From Polaribacter aquimarinus (GTDB taxonomy: Bacteria; Bacteroidota; Bacteroidia; Flavobacteriales; Flavobacteriaceae), in assembly GCF_003129485.1 (NCBI RefSeq), contig NZ_QFFG01000007.1, positions 112,495 to 176,494 on the forward strand: 64,000 nt of DNA. The letters are read 5' to 3'. Below, piece after piece: positions 35,406 through 43,251 of the stretch. A program made the position numbers and the translations under genes. The notes under the pieces are model-generated. The model was not told where the DNA came from and did no database searches. It worked only from the letters and a program-made list of their open reading frames with translations. Every line of letters starts with the position of its first letter. The stretch's first letter is position 1.

Positions 35406-35681
35406 ATGAGTACAAAAGAAAAAATTCAGGAAGAAGTTGACGTTCTAGAACAAGAAACACATCAGCACGAAATTGTTTTACACAATGATGAAGTTAATAC
35501 TTTCGACTTTGTAATTGAATCTTTAATTAATGTTTGCGATCATACTTTAGAGCAAGCAGAACAATGTACAATATTAGTGCATTATAAAGGAAAGTGTACC
35601 GTAAAATCCGGTGAGTATAAAGATTTAGAACCTAGATGTTCTAAATTATTACAATTAGGTTTATCTGCAGAATTGGTTTAA
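35406..35681 (+). CDS. clpS: ATP-dependent Clp protease adaptor ClpS
   Basis: A 91-residue adaptor. The pattern 'IVLHNDEVNTFDFVIESLIN' is the ClpS core that binds N-end-rule substrates, and 'QAEQCTILVHYKGKCTVKSG' completes the sheet. The N-terminal 20 residues are the flexible, acidic extension that enters ClpA. It delivers proteins with destabilising N-termini to ClpAP. The following small gene starts two bases after its stop. Confidence 0.93.
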   Translation: MSTKEKIQEEVDVLEQETHQHEIVLHNDEVNTFDFVIESLINVCDHTLEQAEQCTILVHYKGKCTVKSGEYKDLEPRCSKLLQLGLSAELV

Positions 35682-35683
35682 AG

Positions 35684-35956
35684 ATGGAAAACATTTTTAA
35701 ATATTACGAATTTTCTGATTTTATTGTTGATAAATCTCACACCTTTTCAGATAACGAGATTAGTTTTTCAGAATTAAACGATACTCATTTTTTAATTTTT
35801 GAAAAAAACGAAAATGCCTATAACTTATATGTTTCCAGATATCATCATATAAAAGATATTGGAACTAAACCACCAGAAATACTTGAATTACTAGTAGAAA
35901 ACTACGATAAGAGTATTCCCGAACACCGACTAATGATTAAGCAATACCTTCATTAA
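35684..35956 (+). CDS. Hypothetical 90-residue protein in clpS operon
   Basis: A soluble acidic protein beginning two bases after the clpS stop, so surely cotranscribed. It alternates short strands ('THFLIFEKNENAYNLYVSRY') with a C-terminal helix. No motif recognised. Its fixed place behind clpS could mean a role with the adaptor, but that is only context. Confidence 0.7.
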   Translation: MENIFKYYEFSDFIVDKSHTFSDNEISFSELNDTHFLIFEKNENAYNLYVSRYHHIKDIGTKPPEILELLVENYDKSIPEHRLMIKQYLH

Positions 35957-36057
35957 GCGACCATTCATCGAAAACCATAAAAAAAATCTTACTTTTTTTA
36001 TTTATTTGTAGTGACTTAGAGATAAAAAATGAGTCATATAAATATATAATAATTAAG

Positions 36058-36246
36058 GTGTTTAAAAGAATCATAATAATTGGGGTAATAATTATGTTTC
36101 CATTGATGGGGCTTTCACAAGTTGTGCCTCCACCCGTGCCACCTCCACCACCTCCTGGTTTACCAATAGATGGTATTACCGGAATGTTGTTTTTAGTAGG
36201 AATAATATACGGATCAAAAAAGATCCTTAAAGATAGTAGTAGTTAG
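36058..36246 (+). CDS. Small PID-CTERM-type sorted protein (62 aa)
   Basis: Begins at GTG 36058, the only start that includes the signal peptide (basic 'FKR', then a hydrophobic run to 'GLSQ'). The mature part is a poly-proline stretch of 11 prolines within 16 residues, 'LPIDGITGMLFLVGIIYG', and a basic end 'SKKILKD'. The PID segment plus hydrophobic helix plus Lys tail is the PID-CTERM sorting signal of Bacteroidota. Here it makes up almost the entire mature protein, leaving no cargo domain. Confidence 0.75.
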   Translation: MFKRIIIIGVIIMFPLMGLSQVVPPPVPPPPPPGLPIDGITGMLFLVGIIYGSKKILKDSSS

Positions 36247-36270
36247 TTTTTATACTAAGTTTGGTTAGAC

Positions 36271-36305
36271 AAAAAGGCCTTGAATAAAATTCAAGGTCTT
36301 TTTCA
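36271..36305 (+). terminator. Terminator after PID-CTERM gene
   Basis: AAAAGgCCTTGAAT pairs with ATTCAAGGtCTTTT, then T-rich sequence. Confidence 0.8.
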
Positions 36306-36336
36306 TTTTAATAAGTTTTTATTATCTATTATAAAT

Positions 36337-36366
36337 AAAAAAACTCACCTTAAAAGATGAGTTTTT
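36337..36366 (-). terminator. Terminator after tRNA-Arg
   Basis: AAAAACTCA (36339-36347) pairs with TGAGTTTTT (36358-36366), giving a T-run on the minus strand right after the tRNA 3' end. Confidence 0.65.
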
Positions 36367-36367
36367 G

Positions 36368-36441
36368 TGACCATGGCAGGATTCAAACCTGCAACCTCTT
36401 GAGCCGTAATCAAGTGCGCTATTCAGTTGCGCCACATGGCC
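36368..36441 (-). tRNA. tRNA-Arg (anticodon ACG)
   Basis: A 74-base cloverleaf on the minus strand. Acceptor GGCCATG / CATGGTC with one G-T pair, D stem GCGC/GCGC, anticodon stem CTTGA/TCAAG with loop TTACGGC (ACG reads CGU, probably CGC/CGA after deamination), T stem GCAGG/CCTGC with loop TTTGAAT. The discriminator is A and CCA is not encoded. Confidence 0.93.
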
Positions 36442-36498
36442 TTAAGCGGCTGCAAATATAATAGCATTTTTTGAAATTAGAAAGGCAAATTTCATTTT

Positions 36499-36729
36499 TT
36501 ATGAATTTATTTCCTTTCTATATTTTTCAACTATAGGTTCAGCTTTTTGTTTGTCAGAACTTAAAATATGAACTTCAACAGCATTCATTTGTTCTCCAAA
36601 ACCAGCTAATCTTGCAGATTCAAAATTATCTTTAATTATATAGTGGATTTTATTATCGTCTAATAAATTTTGTAATCCTCTAACTATAATAGAGGATCCT
36701 GAAAATATTTTAATGTGTTCTGTAGCCAT
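36499..36729 (-). CDS. DUF2007 protein
   Basis: A 76-residue protein from ATG 36729. 'IKIFSGSSIIVRGLQNLLDD' and 'HYIIKDNFESARLAGFGE' fit DUF2007 (PII-like small domain, often called a putative signal-transducing protein). Cytosolic, single domain. The gene lies 11 bases downstream of the 50-residue gene below and may share its transcript. Role unknown. Confidence 0.82.
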   Translation of the reverse strand: MATEHIKIFSGSSIIVRGLQNLLDDNKIHYIIKDNFESARLAGFGEQMNAVEVHILSSDKQKAEPIVEKYRKEINS

Positions 36730-36740
36730 AATATTTAGTT

Positions 36741-36893
36741 TTAATCTAATGAATTTAAAGTAACATAAGCTCTCCAACCAATTATTGCTAATTGGACTTT
36801 TGATGCTTTAGAAATATCCAATTCTTTTTTAGTAAAAGAAGGTAAGATCAATTTATTAATTTTAGCAAGTGTCTTGAAAACTTGTTTTTTCAT
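36741..36893 (-). CDS. Small basic conserved protein (50 aa)
   Basis: A 50-residue basic protein from ATG 36893: 'KTLAKINKLILPSFTKKELD' and 'KVQLAIIGWRAYVTLNSLD'. Proteins with this exact plan recur in flavobacteria and are, as I recall, sometimes labelled SsrA-binding protein in databases. It lacks the SmpB beta-barrel and is far too short, so I do not use that name. Function unknown. Confidence 0.72.
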   Translation of the reverse strand: MKKQVFKTLAKINKLILPSFTKKELDISKASKVQLAIIGWRAYVTLNSLD

Positions 36894-37431
36894 TTGAAAT
36901 ATATTATAAATCAAATTTACTGAAAATAAACAACTCAATCTTTGACAAGAAAGAGTTGTTTGTTAACCAAGTTACTTTTTCTTTAACAATAAGAATATTT
37001 AACCTATAAACTAGAATAGGATTTGTAATATAATATCAGATAATGTTTTAATTGAGTCAAGTAAGATAATAATCATAATAGTGTGTTTTTTGAGTTAGTA
37101 ATTTTAGTCAATTTCGAAATTGTTTTCTCAATATATAATGATTGAAATAGTAGTACCAAATAATTATTTAACTATTAATCTATTTGATTTAACTTTTGAA
37201 AGTCAAAATGCTATTTTAGTTTTAATATGTAATTATATTTTCTTTATATTAGTTACATAATGTAATAATTATGGTTTTTTGTTTTGAAAAGTGTTAGATT
37301 GTAAAGGGCTTGAAAATAAAGCTTTTTATAACTAAAGGAAATATCATTTTTAAAAGCCTCTTTTTGGGGCTTTCTATTTTTTCTTTTACTCTAAAGTGAT
37401 AAAAATGTATCTTCGTCAAAAATTAAAATTG
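36894..37431. other. 538-base intergenic region without a recognised gene
   Basis: Extremely AT-rich, no credible ORF on either strand. It must hold the promoter of the 50-residue gene (-) and of the antiporter (+). The only strong structure is the terminator-like hairpin at 37353-37373. A short non-coding transcript ending there is possible. Confidence 0.5.
37353..37384 (+). terminator. Terminator-like hairpin upstream of antiporter
   Basis: AAAGCCTC / GGGGCTTT with a TTTTT loop (one G-T pair), then a T-rich tract. No gene precedes it on this strand nearby, so it may end a small RNA or act as a leader attenuator. Confidence 0.5.
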
Positions 37432-38364
37432 ATGAATTTTTTATTAATAGTTGGTGGTCTAATATTGTTGATTTTAGGTGGTAATTGGTTGCTAAAATCG
37501 GCAGTTGCTTTATCATTAAAGTTAGATATTCCTAAAATAATTATTGGAATGACTGTGGTGTCTTTTGCAACATCAGCACCAGAATTAATAGTAAGTATAA
37601 ATGCTGCTTTAAGCGGTTCTTCAGATTTAGCATTGGGAAATGTAATTGGCTCTAACATTGCAAATCTAGGTTTGGTTTTAGGAATCACATTATTATTGGG
37701 CACTATGAATGTTCAAAAAAGTTTTTATAAAATCGATTGGCCAGTAATGATGATAGCTTCTGTACTATTATTTCTTTTTTTAAATGGAGACAATATTATT
37801 AATCAAACTGAAGGAATTATTTTATTTTCTTTTTTAGTTGTTTTTCTAATTTACCTTTTACGTTTTCAAAAAACTGCCGTTGTAGATGAATTGCCAGAAG
37901 ATGATGAACCCTTACCGTTATATAAAATAGTTTTATTTTTATTTATTGGAGGTTTAGGGTTGTGGAGTGGTTCGGAGTTGTTGATTAAAGGTGCGACTTC
38001 TTTAGCGCAAGAGTTTGGGGTAAGTGAGCGAGTAATTGGTGTAACAGTAGTTTCAATTGGAACAAGTATACCAGAACTAGCAGCATCAATAATAGCGGTA
38101 TTAAAGAAAGAAAAAGCAATTTCTTTAGGGAATCTTATAGGATCTAATGTGTTTAATATTTTAGCTGTTTTAGGAATTACTTCTATGATCACTCCAGTTG
38201 CAGTCACAGACCAAGGTCTTTTAACGGATGATATTTTTTGGATGCTAGGAATTTCCTTTTTAATATTTCCTTTAGTGTTTTTTCCAAAGAAACTTCAATT
38301 AGGGTGGAGAGAAGGTTTAATCTTACTAACGGGATATTTAGTTTTTATATATGTAACCATATAA
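37432..38364 (+). CDS. Calcium/sodium antiporter (CaCA family, YrbG-like)
   Basis: A 310-residue membrane protein with ten hydrophobic segments from ATG 37432; upstream GTG/ATG options add up to 12 basic residues. The two inverted alpha repeats are textbook: 'SFATSAPELIVSINAALSG..LALGNVIGSNIANLGLVLG' and 'SIGTSIPELAASIIAVLKK..ISLGNLIGSNVFNILAVLG'. An acidic loop 'DELPEDDEPLPL' joins the halves. It exchanges Na+ (or H+) for Ca2+ at the inner membrane. Confidence 0.9.
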   Translation: MNFLLIVGGLILLILGGNWLLKSAVALSLKLDIPKIIIGMTVVSFATSAPELIVSINAALSGSSDLALGNVIGSNIANLGLVLGITLLLGTMNVQKSFYKIDWPVMMIASVLLFLFLNGDNIINQTEGIILFSFLVVFLIYLLRFQKTAVVDELPEDDEPLPLYKIVLFLFIGGLGLWSGSELLIKGATSLAQEFGVSERVIGVTVVSIGTSIPELAASIIAVLKKEKAISLGNLIGSNVFNILAVLGITSMITPVAVTDQGLLTDDIFWMLGISFLIFPLVFFPKKLQLGWREGLILLTGYLVFIYVTI

Positions 38365-38390
38365 ATAAAAATTTAAATTTGTTGTAATAA

Positions 38391-38419
38391 AAAAAGGTTC
38401 GCAAAATGCGAACCTTTTT
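38391..38419. terminator. Bidirectional terminator between antiporter and glnA
   Basis: AAAAAGGTTCGC / GCGAACCTTTTT with AAAAT loop; symmetrical and suited to both convergent genes. Confidence 0.9.
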
Positions 38420-38438
38420 AATATGTCAATTTTTCTGA

Positions 38439-39461
38439 TTAAATTTTTGCAGACTTTACAGTCTTAATAATTCTACCAGCGATTTTGTATGGGTCACCAT
38501 TAGAAGCAGGTCTTCTGTCTTCTAACCAACCTTTCCAACCTTTCTCAACTGCAATAATTGGAATACGGATTGAAGCACCTCTATCAGAAACTCCCCAAGA
38601 GAAATCAGTAATAGCAGCAGTTTCGTGTAAACCAGTTAAACGTTGGTCGTTAAACTCTCCGTAAACAGCAATATGCTCATCTACTACAGGTCTAAAAGCT
38701 TCACAAATTTTTCCGTAAATTTCTTCAGAACCACAAGTTCTTAAAGTAGTATTAGAGAAGTTTGCGTGCATACCAGAACCATTCCAGTCCATATCTTTAC
38801 CTAATGGTTTTGGGTGGTAATCAATGTAGTATCCGTATTTTTCTGTTAATCTGTCTAATAAATAACGAGCAATCCAAATCTCATCACCAGCTTTTTTAGC
38901 TCCTTTAGCAAATAATTGGAATTCCCATTGTCCAGAAGCAACCTCTTGGTTAATTCCTTCAAAGTTTAATCCAGCATCAATACATAAGTCAGCATGCTCT
39001 TCAACTAAATCTCTACCGTGAGTGTTTTTACCACCTACAGAACAGTAGTACATACCTTGTGGAGCAGGATAACCACCTACAGGAAAACCTAAAGGTAATT
39101 GAGTTTTAGTATCCATGATAAAGTACTCTTGCTCAAAACCAAACCAGAAATCATTATCATTGTCATCAATAGTAGCTCTTCCGTTAGAAACGTGCGGAGT
39201 ACCATCAGCATTTAAAACTTCAGTCATTACTAAATAACCATTTCTTCTTGCAGGATCTGGATAGATTGCTACAGGTTTTAATAAACAGTCAGAAGAACCT
39301 CCTTCAGCTTGTCTTGTTGATGAACCATCAAAAGACCAGTTATCTAATTCTTCTAAAGTTCCTTGAAAATTTTCATGCTCTTCAACTTTGGTTTTACTTC
39401 TCATATTCTGAGTTGGAAAATATCCATCTAACCAAATGTATTCTAATTTAATTTTTGCCAT
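38439..39461 (-). CDS. glnA: Glutamine synthetase, short (type II-like) form
   Basis: A 340-residue enzyme from ATG 39461 (MAKIKLEYIW). The beta-grasp domain opens with 'EYIWLDGYFPTQNMRSKTK'. Catalytic landmarks: 'WFGFEQEYFIMD' (Glu metal ligands), 'GINQEVASGQWEFQL', 'MDWNGSGMHANFS' (ATP/ammonia site) and 'DRGASIRIP' (glutamate-binding Arg). Short length, and no adenylylation-loop Tyr motif of GSI, place it with GSII-type enzymes. It makes glutamine from glutamate, ammonia and ATP. It is divergent from GSIII across a palindromic control region. Confidence 0.92.
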   Translation of the reverse strand: MAKIKLEYIWLDGYFPTQNMRSKTKVEEHENFQGTLEELDNWSFDGSSTRQAEGGSSDCLLKPVAIYPDPARRNGYLVMTEVLNADGTPHVSNGRATIDDNDNDFWFGFEQEYFIMDTKTQLPLGFPVGGYPAPQGMYYCSVGGKNTHGRDLVEEHADLCIDAGLNFEGINQEVASGQWEFQLFAKGAKKAGDEIWIARYLLDRLTEKYGYYIDYHPKPLGKDMDWNGSGMHANFSNTTLRTCGSEEIYGKICEAFRPVVDEHIAVYGEFNDQRLTGLHETAAITDFSWGVSDRGASIRIPIIAVEKGWKGWLEDRRPASNGDPYKIAGRIIKTVKSAKI

Positions 39462-39498
39462 AATAAATTGTTTATGTGATGTTTCTGCTACAAAAATC

Positions 39499-39569
39499 AA
39501 ATATTTTACCTTCATATCAAAAAAATGAGGGGTAAAATATTTAAAATCAATAAAAAATAATTTTATCCC
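39499..39569. promoter_or_regulatory. Multi-box palindromic control region between two glutamine synthetase genes
   Basis: AAATATTTTACC (39499-39510) and GGTAAAATATTT (39531-39542) form a perfect 12-base inverted repeat with 20 bases between. A third related box, ATTTTATCCC (39560-39569), is the complement of GGGATAAAAT and close to GGGGTAAAAT at 39529. It probably binds a dimeric nitrogen regulator controlling both genes. Confidence 0.55.
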
Positions 39570-39583
39570 TAATTTTGAAAGGG

Positions 39584-39591
39584 TATATTTG
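39584..39591 (+). promoter_or_regulatory. -7 element (TATATTTG) for GSIII gene
   Basis: Exact TAnnTTTG match 35 bases before the start codon and 14 bases after the third regulatory box. No standard -33 TTG, consistent with an activator-dependent promoter. Confidence 0.5.
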
Positions 39592-39626
39592 TGTAAAATT
39601 AAAAATAAGTTGTAAATATTAATAAT

Positions 39627-41810
39627 ATGTCAAGGATTAGATTCAATGCTTTGCAAGAAACGCTTCATAGAAGTCCTCTAAAAGTTGTTCAGAACGAGAA
39701 AAGATCAACACTTTTTGGGCAAAATGTCTTTAATAAACATGCTATGCAACAGTATCTTACACGTTCTGCTTATGAAAGTGTAATGAATGCAATTGAGCAC
39801 GGAACAAAAATTGATAGAAAAATTGCTGACCAAGTTGCTGTGAGTATGAAAGATTGGGCAATGGCAAAAGGAGCTACTCACTATACACATTGGTTTCAAC
39901 CACTTACAGGTGCAACAGCAGAAAAACATGATGCTTTTTTTGAGTCTATTAATGGTAGTTTGGCAATGGAAAAATTTGATGGAGAGCAATTGGTTCAACA
40001 AGAACCAGATGCTTCAAGTTTTCCTCATGGAGGGATTAGAAATACCTTTGAAGCAAGAGGATATACAGCTTGGGATCCTACTTCGCCTGCCTTTATTTAT
40101 GAAACAACTTTATGTATTCCTACTATTTTTGTTGCTTACACAGGAGAAGCTTTAGATAATAAAACCCCATTGTTAAGAGCTTTACAAGCTATGGATACCC
40201 ATGCAACAGCAGTTTGCAAGTATTTTGATAAAAACGCCAGTAAAGTAAGTGCTACTTTGGGTTGGGAACAAGAGTTTTTTTTAATTGATGATGCTTTGGC
40301 GCTTTCTAGACCAGATATTCAATTAACAGGCAGAACTTTATTGGGTCATACGCCGGCAAAAGGGCAACAACTAGATGATCATTATTTTGGTACCATTCCG
40401 TCTAGAGCGATGAGTTTTATGCAAGATTTAGAGCAAGAATGCATGCTGTTGGGTATCCCTGTGAAAACAAGACATAATGAAGTTGCACCCAATCAATTTG
40501 AAGTTGCTCCGATTTTTGAAGAAGCTAATTTAGCAGTAGACCACAATTCTTTATTAATGGATGTAATGCAAAAAGTTTCTAGAAGACATAAATTTAAAGT
40601 GCTTTTTCATGAAAAACCATTTATTGGAGTTAATGGTTCTGGGAAACATAACAACTGGTCATTAACATCAGATAATGGAACCAATTTGTTAAGTCCAGGT
40701 AAAACACCTATGAAAAACTTACAGTTTTTAACCTTTTTTGTGAATACTATAAAAGCAGTTTATAAGTACGAAGAATTATTAAGAGCATCAATTGCATCTG
40801 CTACAAACGAGCATAGATTAGGAGCAAATGAAGCTCCACCAGCAATTATTTCAGTTTTTATTGGTAGTCAGCTTTCTGCTGTTTTAGATGAACTAGAAAA
40901 TGTAACAAAGGGGAAGTTATCTCCTCAAGAGAAAACAGATTTAAAGTTAAATATCATTGGTAAAATACCTGAGATTTTATTAGATAATACTGATAGAAAT
41001 AGAACATCACCTTTTGCATTTACAGGAAATAAGTTTGAGTTTAGGGCAGTGGGTTCATCAACCAATTGTGCGATACCAATGACAGTTTTAAACACCATCG
41101 TTGCCAAACAATTAAAAGAATTTAAAATAGAAGTAGATGCTTTAATTGATAAAAAAGGATTAAAAAAAGATGAAGCTGTTTTTAATATTTTAAGAGAATA
41201 TATAAAAGACTCTAAGGCTGTGCGTTTTGATGGGGACAGTTATGGAGAAGCTTGGGAAAAAGAAGCAAAAAAACGCGGATTAAGTAATAATAAAGCAACT
41301 CCAGAAGCACTAAAGGTTAAAGTTTCAAAAGACACAATAGATCTATTTGAAGAAATGGAAGTAATGAGTAAAATAGAAATCGAAGCTCGTTATGAAATTG
41401 ATTTAGCCGCTTATACAAAAAAGGTGCAAATAGAAGCTCGTGTTTTAGGAGATATAGCAAGAAATCATATAGTGCCAACTGCAATTAACTATCAGAATAC
41501 ATTGCTAGAAAACACTAAAAACTTAAAAGAAATTTTTGGTGGAGACTATAAGAATATTGCTAAAGAACAAATAGAATTGATTATGACTATTTCCAATCAT
41601 ATCACCCAAATCAATGCTTTGGTTATTAAAATGGAGGAAGCTAAAATACAATCAAATAGAAGTATAGGTTTAAAACTTGCCGAAAATTATTCTAATAAAG
41701 TAAAACCATTTTTTAAAGAAATAAGATTTCATTGTGATCAGTTAGAAACTATGGTTGATGATAATTTATGGCCACTTACTAAATATAGAGAGTTATTGTT
41801 TACCAAGTAA
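39627..41810 (+). CDS. glnN: Glutamine synthetase type III
   Basis: A 727-residue enzyme, the normal length for GSIII (about twice the short form). GSIII-specific pieces include 'FGQNVFNKHAMQQYL' and 'THWFQPLTGATAEKHD' in the N-terminal domain, 'LGWEQEFFLIDDALALSRPD' (catalytic Glu), 'KTRHNEVAPNQFEVAPIFEE' and 'NGSGKHNNWSL' (ATP and glutamate site). The C-terminal 150 residues are helical and unique to type III. The two GS genes may serve different nitrogen states. Confidence 0.95.
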   Translation: MSRIRFNALQETLHRSPLKVVQNEKRSTLFGQNVFNKHAMQQYLTRSAYESVMNAIEHGTKIDRKIADQVAVSMKDWAMAKGATHYTHWFQPLTGATAEKHDAFFESINGSLAMEKFDGEQLVQQEPDASSFPHGGIRNTFEARGYTAWDPTSPAFIYETTLCIPTIFVAYTGEALDNKTPLLRALQAMDTHATAVCKYFDKNASKVSATLGWEQEFFLIDDALALSRPDIQLTGRTLLGHTPAKGQQLDDHYFGTIPSRAMSFMQDLEQECMLLGIPVKTRHNEVAPNQFEVAPIFEEANLAVDHNSLLMDVMQKVSRRHKFKVLFHEKPFIGVNGSGKHNNWSLTSDNGTNLLSPGKTPMKNLQFLTFFVNTIKAVYKYEELLRASIASATNEHRLGANEAPPAIISVFIGSQLSAVLDELENVTKGKLSPQEKTDLKLNIIGKIPEILLDNTDRNRTSPFAFTGNKFEFRAVGSSTNCAIPMTVLNTIVAKQLKEFKIEVDALIDKKGLKKDEAVFNILREYIKDSKAVRFDGDSYGEAWEKEAKKRGLSNNKATPEALKVKVSKDTIDLFEEMEVMSKIEIEARYEIDLAAYTKKVQIEARVLGDIARNHIVPTAINYQNTLLENTKNLKEIFGGDYKNIAKEQIELIMTISNHITQINALVIKMEEAKIQSNRSIGLKLAENYSNKVKPFFKEIRFHCDQLETMVDDNLWPLTKYRELLFTK

Positions 41811-41825
41811 TATTTAAAAAACATA

Positions 41826-41849
41826 CTACTTTACAGTAGGATTTTTTTT
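41826..41849 (+). terminator. Short terminator after GSIII gene
   Basis: CTACT / AGTAG stem with TTAC loop, then GATTTTTTTT. Confidence 0.65.
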
Positions 41850-41858
41850 GTAAAAGAC

Positions 41859-41866
41859 TAAATTTG
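41859..41866 (+). promoter_or_regulatory. -7 element (TAAATTTG) for purM
   Basis: Exact TAnnTTTG, 20 bases before the start codon. Confidence 0.5.
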
Positions 41867-41886
41867 CAGCTCACAACACAACAAAA

Positions 41887-43065
41887 ATGAGTCAAGAAGT
41901 TTCTAAACGTTACGCACAAAGAGGTGTATCTGCATCCAAAGAAGATGTACACAATGCTATTAAGAATATAGACAAAGGTTTATTTCCGAAAGCATTTTGC
42001 AAAATTGTTCCTGATTATTTAACTAATGATGATCATTATTGCTTAATTATGCACGCAGATGGAGCAGGTACAAAATCTTCTTTAGCTTATATGTATTGGA
42101 AAGAAACAGGAGATATTTCTGTTTGGAAAGGTATTGCCCAAGATGCTTTAATTATGAATATTGACGATTTATTATGTGTAGGTGCAACCGATAATATTAT
42201 GTTATCATCAACTATTGGACGTAATAAAAGCAAAATTCCTGGTGAAGTTTTATCTGCAATTATCAACGGAACTGAAGAATTGATTGAAGATTTAAAAAAA
42301 TTCGGAGTTACCATACATTCTACAGGTGGTGAAACTGCAGATGTTGGTGATTTGGTGAGAACTATCATTGTAGATTCAACTGTAACTGCGCGTATGAAAC
42401 GTACAGATGTTATTGATAATGCAAACATAAAAGCTGGTGATGTAATTGTAGGTTTAGAATCTTTTGGGCAAGCTACTTACGAAACCGAATATAATGGAGG
42501 TATGGGTTCAAACGGATTAACATCTGCAAGACACGATGTTTTTCATAAATATTTAGCAGATAAATATCCAGAAAGTTTTGATGCTGCTGTTCCTTATGAT
42601 TTAGTGTATTCAGGTAATACAAAGCTGACAGATACTGTTGAAAATTCGCCAATAGATGCTGGTAAATTAGTATTATCACCTACAAGAACCTATGCACCAA
42701 TTATAAAAGAAATTTTATCAAACTTTTCTTCTGATAAAGTACACGGAATGATTCACTGTTCTGGAGGTGCACAAACTAAAATCTTACATTTTGTAGATAA
42801 TTTGCATATTGTAAAAGACAATATGTTTCCAATTCCGCCTTTATTTAAATTGATACAAGAGCAATCGAAAACTGATTGGAAAGAAATGTATCAAGTATTT
42901 AACTGCGGACATAGAATGGAAATTTACGTTTCCCCAGAAATTGCTGAAGATATTATTTCCATCTCTAAATCTTTTAATGTAGATGCTAAAATTATAGGAA
43001 GTGTACAAGCATCAGAAAGTAAGAAATTGACAATAAAAAGCGAGTTTGGAGTTTTTGAATACTAA
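41887..43065 (+). CDS. purM: Phosphoribosylformylglycinamidine cyclo-ligase (AIR synthase), Bacteroidota type
   Basis: A 392-residue AIR-synthase fold, somewhat longer than the E. coli enzyme. 'HADGAGTKSSLAYMYW' and 'IDDLLCVGA' are the ATP-binding and metal loops of PurM/PurL, and 'IHSTGGETADVGDLV' the following Gly-rich loop. The C-terminal domain carries 'GMIHCSGGAQTKILHF' and 'MYQVFNCGHRMEIYV'. It closes the imidazole ring to AIR in purine synthesis. It stands alone with its own promoter. Confidence 0.88.
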   Translation: MSQEVSKRYAQRGVSASKEDVHNAIKNIDKGLFPKAFCKIVPDYLTNDDHYCLIMHADGAGTKSSLAYMYWKETGDISVWKGIAQDALIMNIDDLLCVGATDNIMLSSTIGRNKSKIPGEVLSAIINGTEELIEDLKKFGVTIHSTGGETADVGDLVRTIIVDSTVTARMKRTDVIDNANIKAGDVIVGLESFGQATYETEYNGGMGSNGLTSARHDVFHKYLADKYPESFDAAVPYDLVYSGNTKLTDTVENSPIDAGKLVLSPTRTYAPIIKEILSNFSSDKVHGMIHCSGGAQTKILHFVDNLHIVKDNMFPIPPLFKLIQEQSKTDWKEMYQVFNCGHRMEIYVSPEIAEDIISISKSFNVDAKIIGSVQASESKKLTIKSEFGVFEY

Positions 43066-43203
43066 TGAAAACATCTGAATTTTAAATTCATTTATTTGTT
43101 AACTTTTTATTGTTGATAATTATTTAAACTCCTGATAAATAGGTTTTTAAATATTTTTCTCTGAAACCTTATGATAAATGTCAGTTTTTAAGTTTTGATT
43201 TTT

Positions 43204-43221
43204 AGTGAACTTACCTTCACT
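43204..43221. promoter_or_regulatory. AGTGAA-N6-TTCACT dyad upstream of RNR
   Basis: Six-base arms around CTTACC, 30 bases before the nrdJ start; possible operator. No cobalamin-riboswitch box was found in the 186-base gap. Confidence 0.35.
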
Positions 43222-43251
43222 TTAAAATCAACTTAATAACAATATATCATA

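Noticed and set aside
36741..36893. SsrA-binding protein (SmpB) label for the 50-residue protein
   Set aside because: Real SmpB is about 150 residues with a beta-barrel; this has neither.
43066..43251. Cobalamin riboswitch before the B12-dependent RNR
   Set aside because: No B12-box-like sequence or multi-stem structure could be found by eye in these 186 bases.
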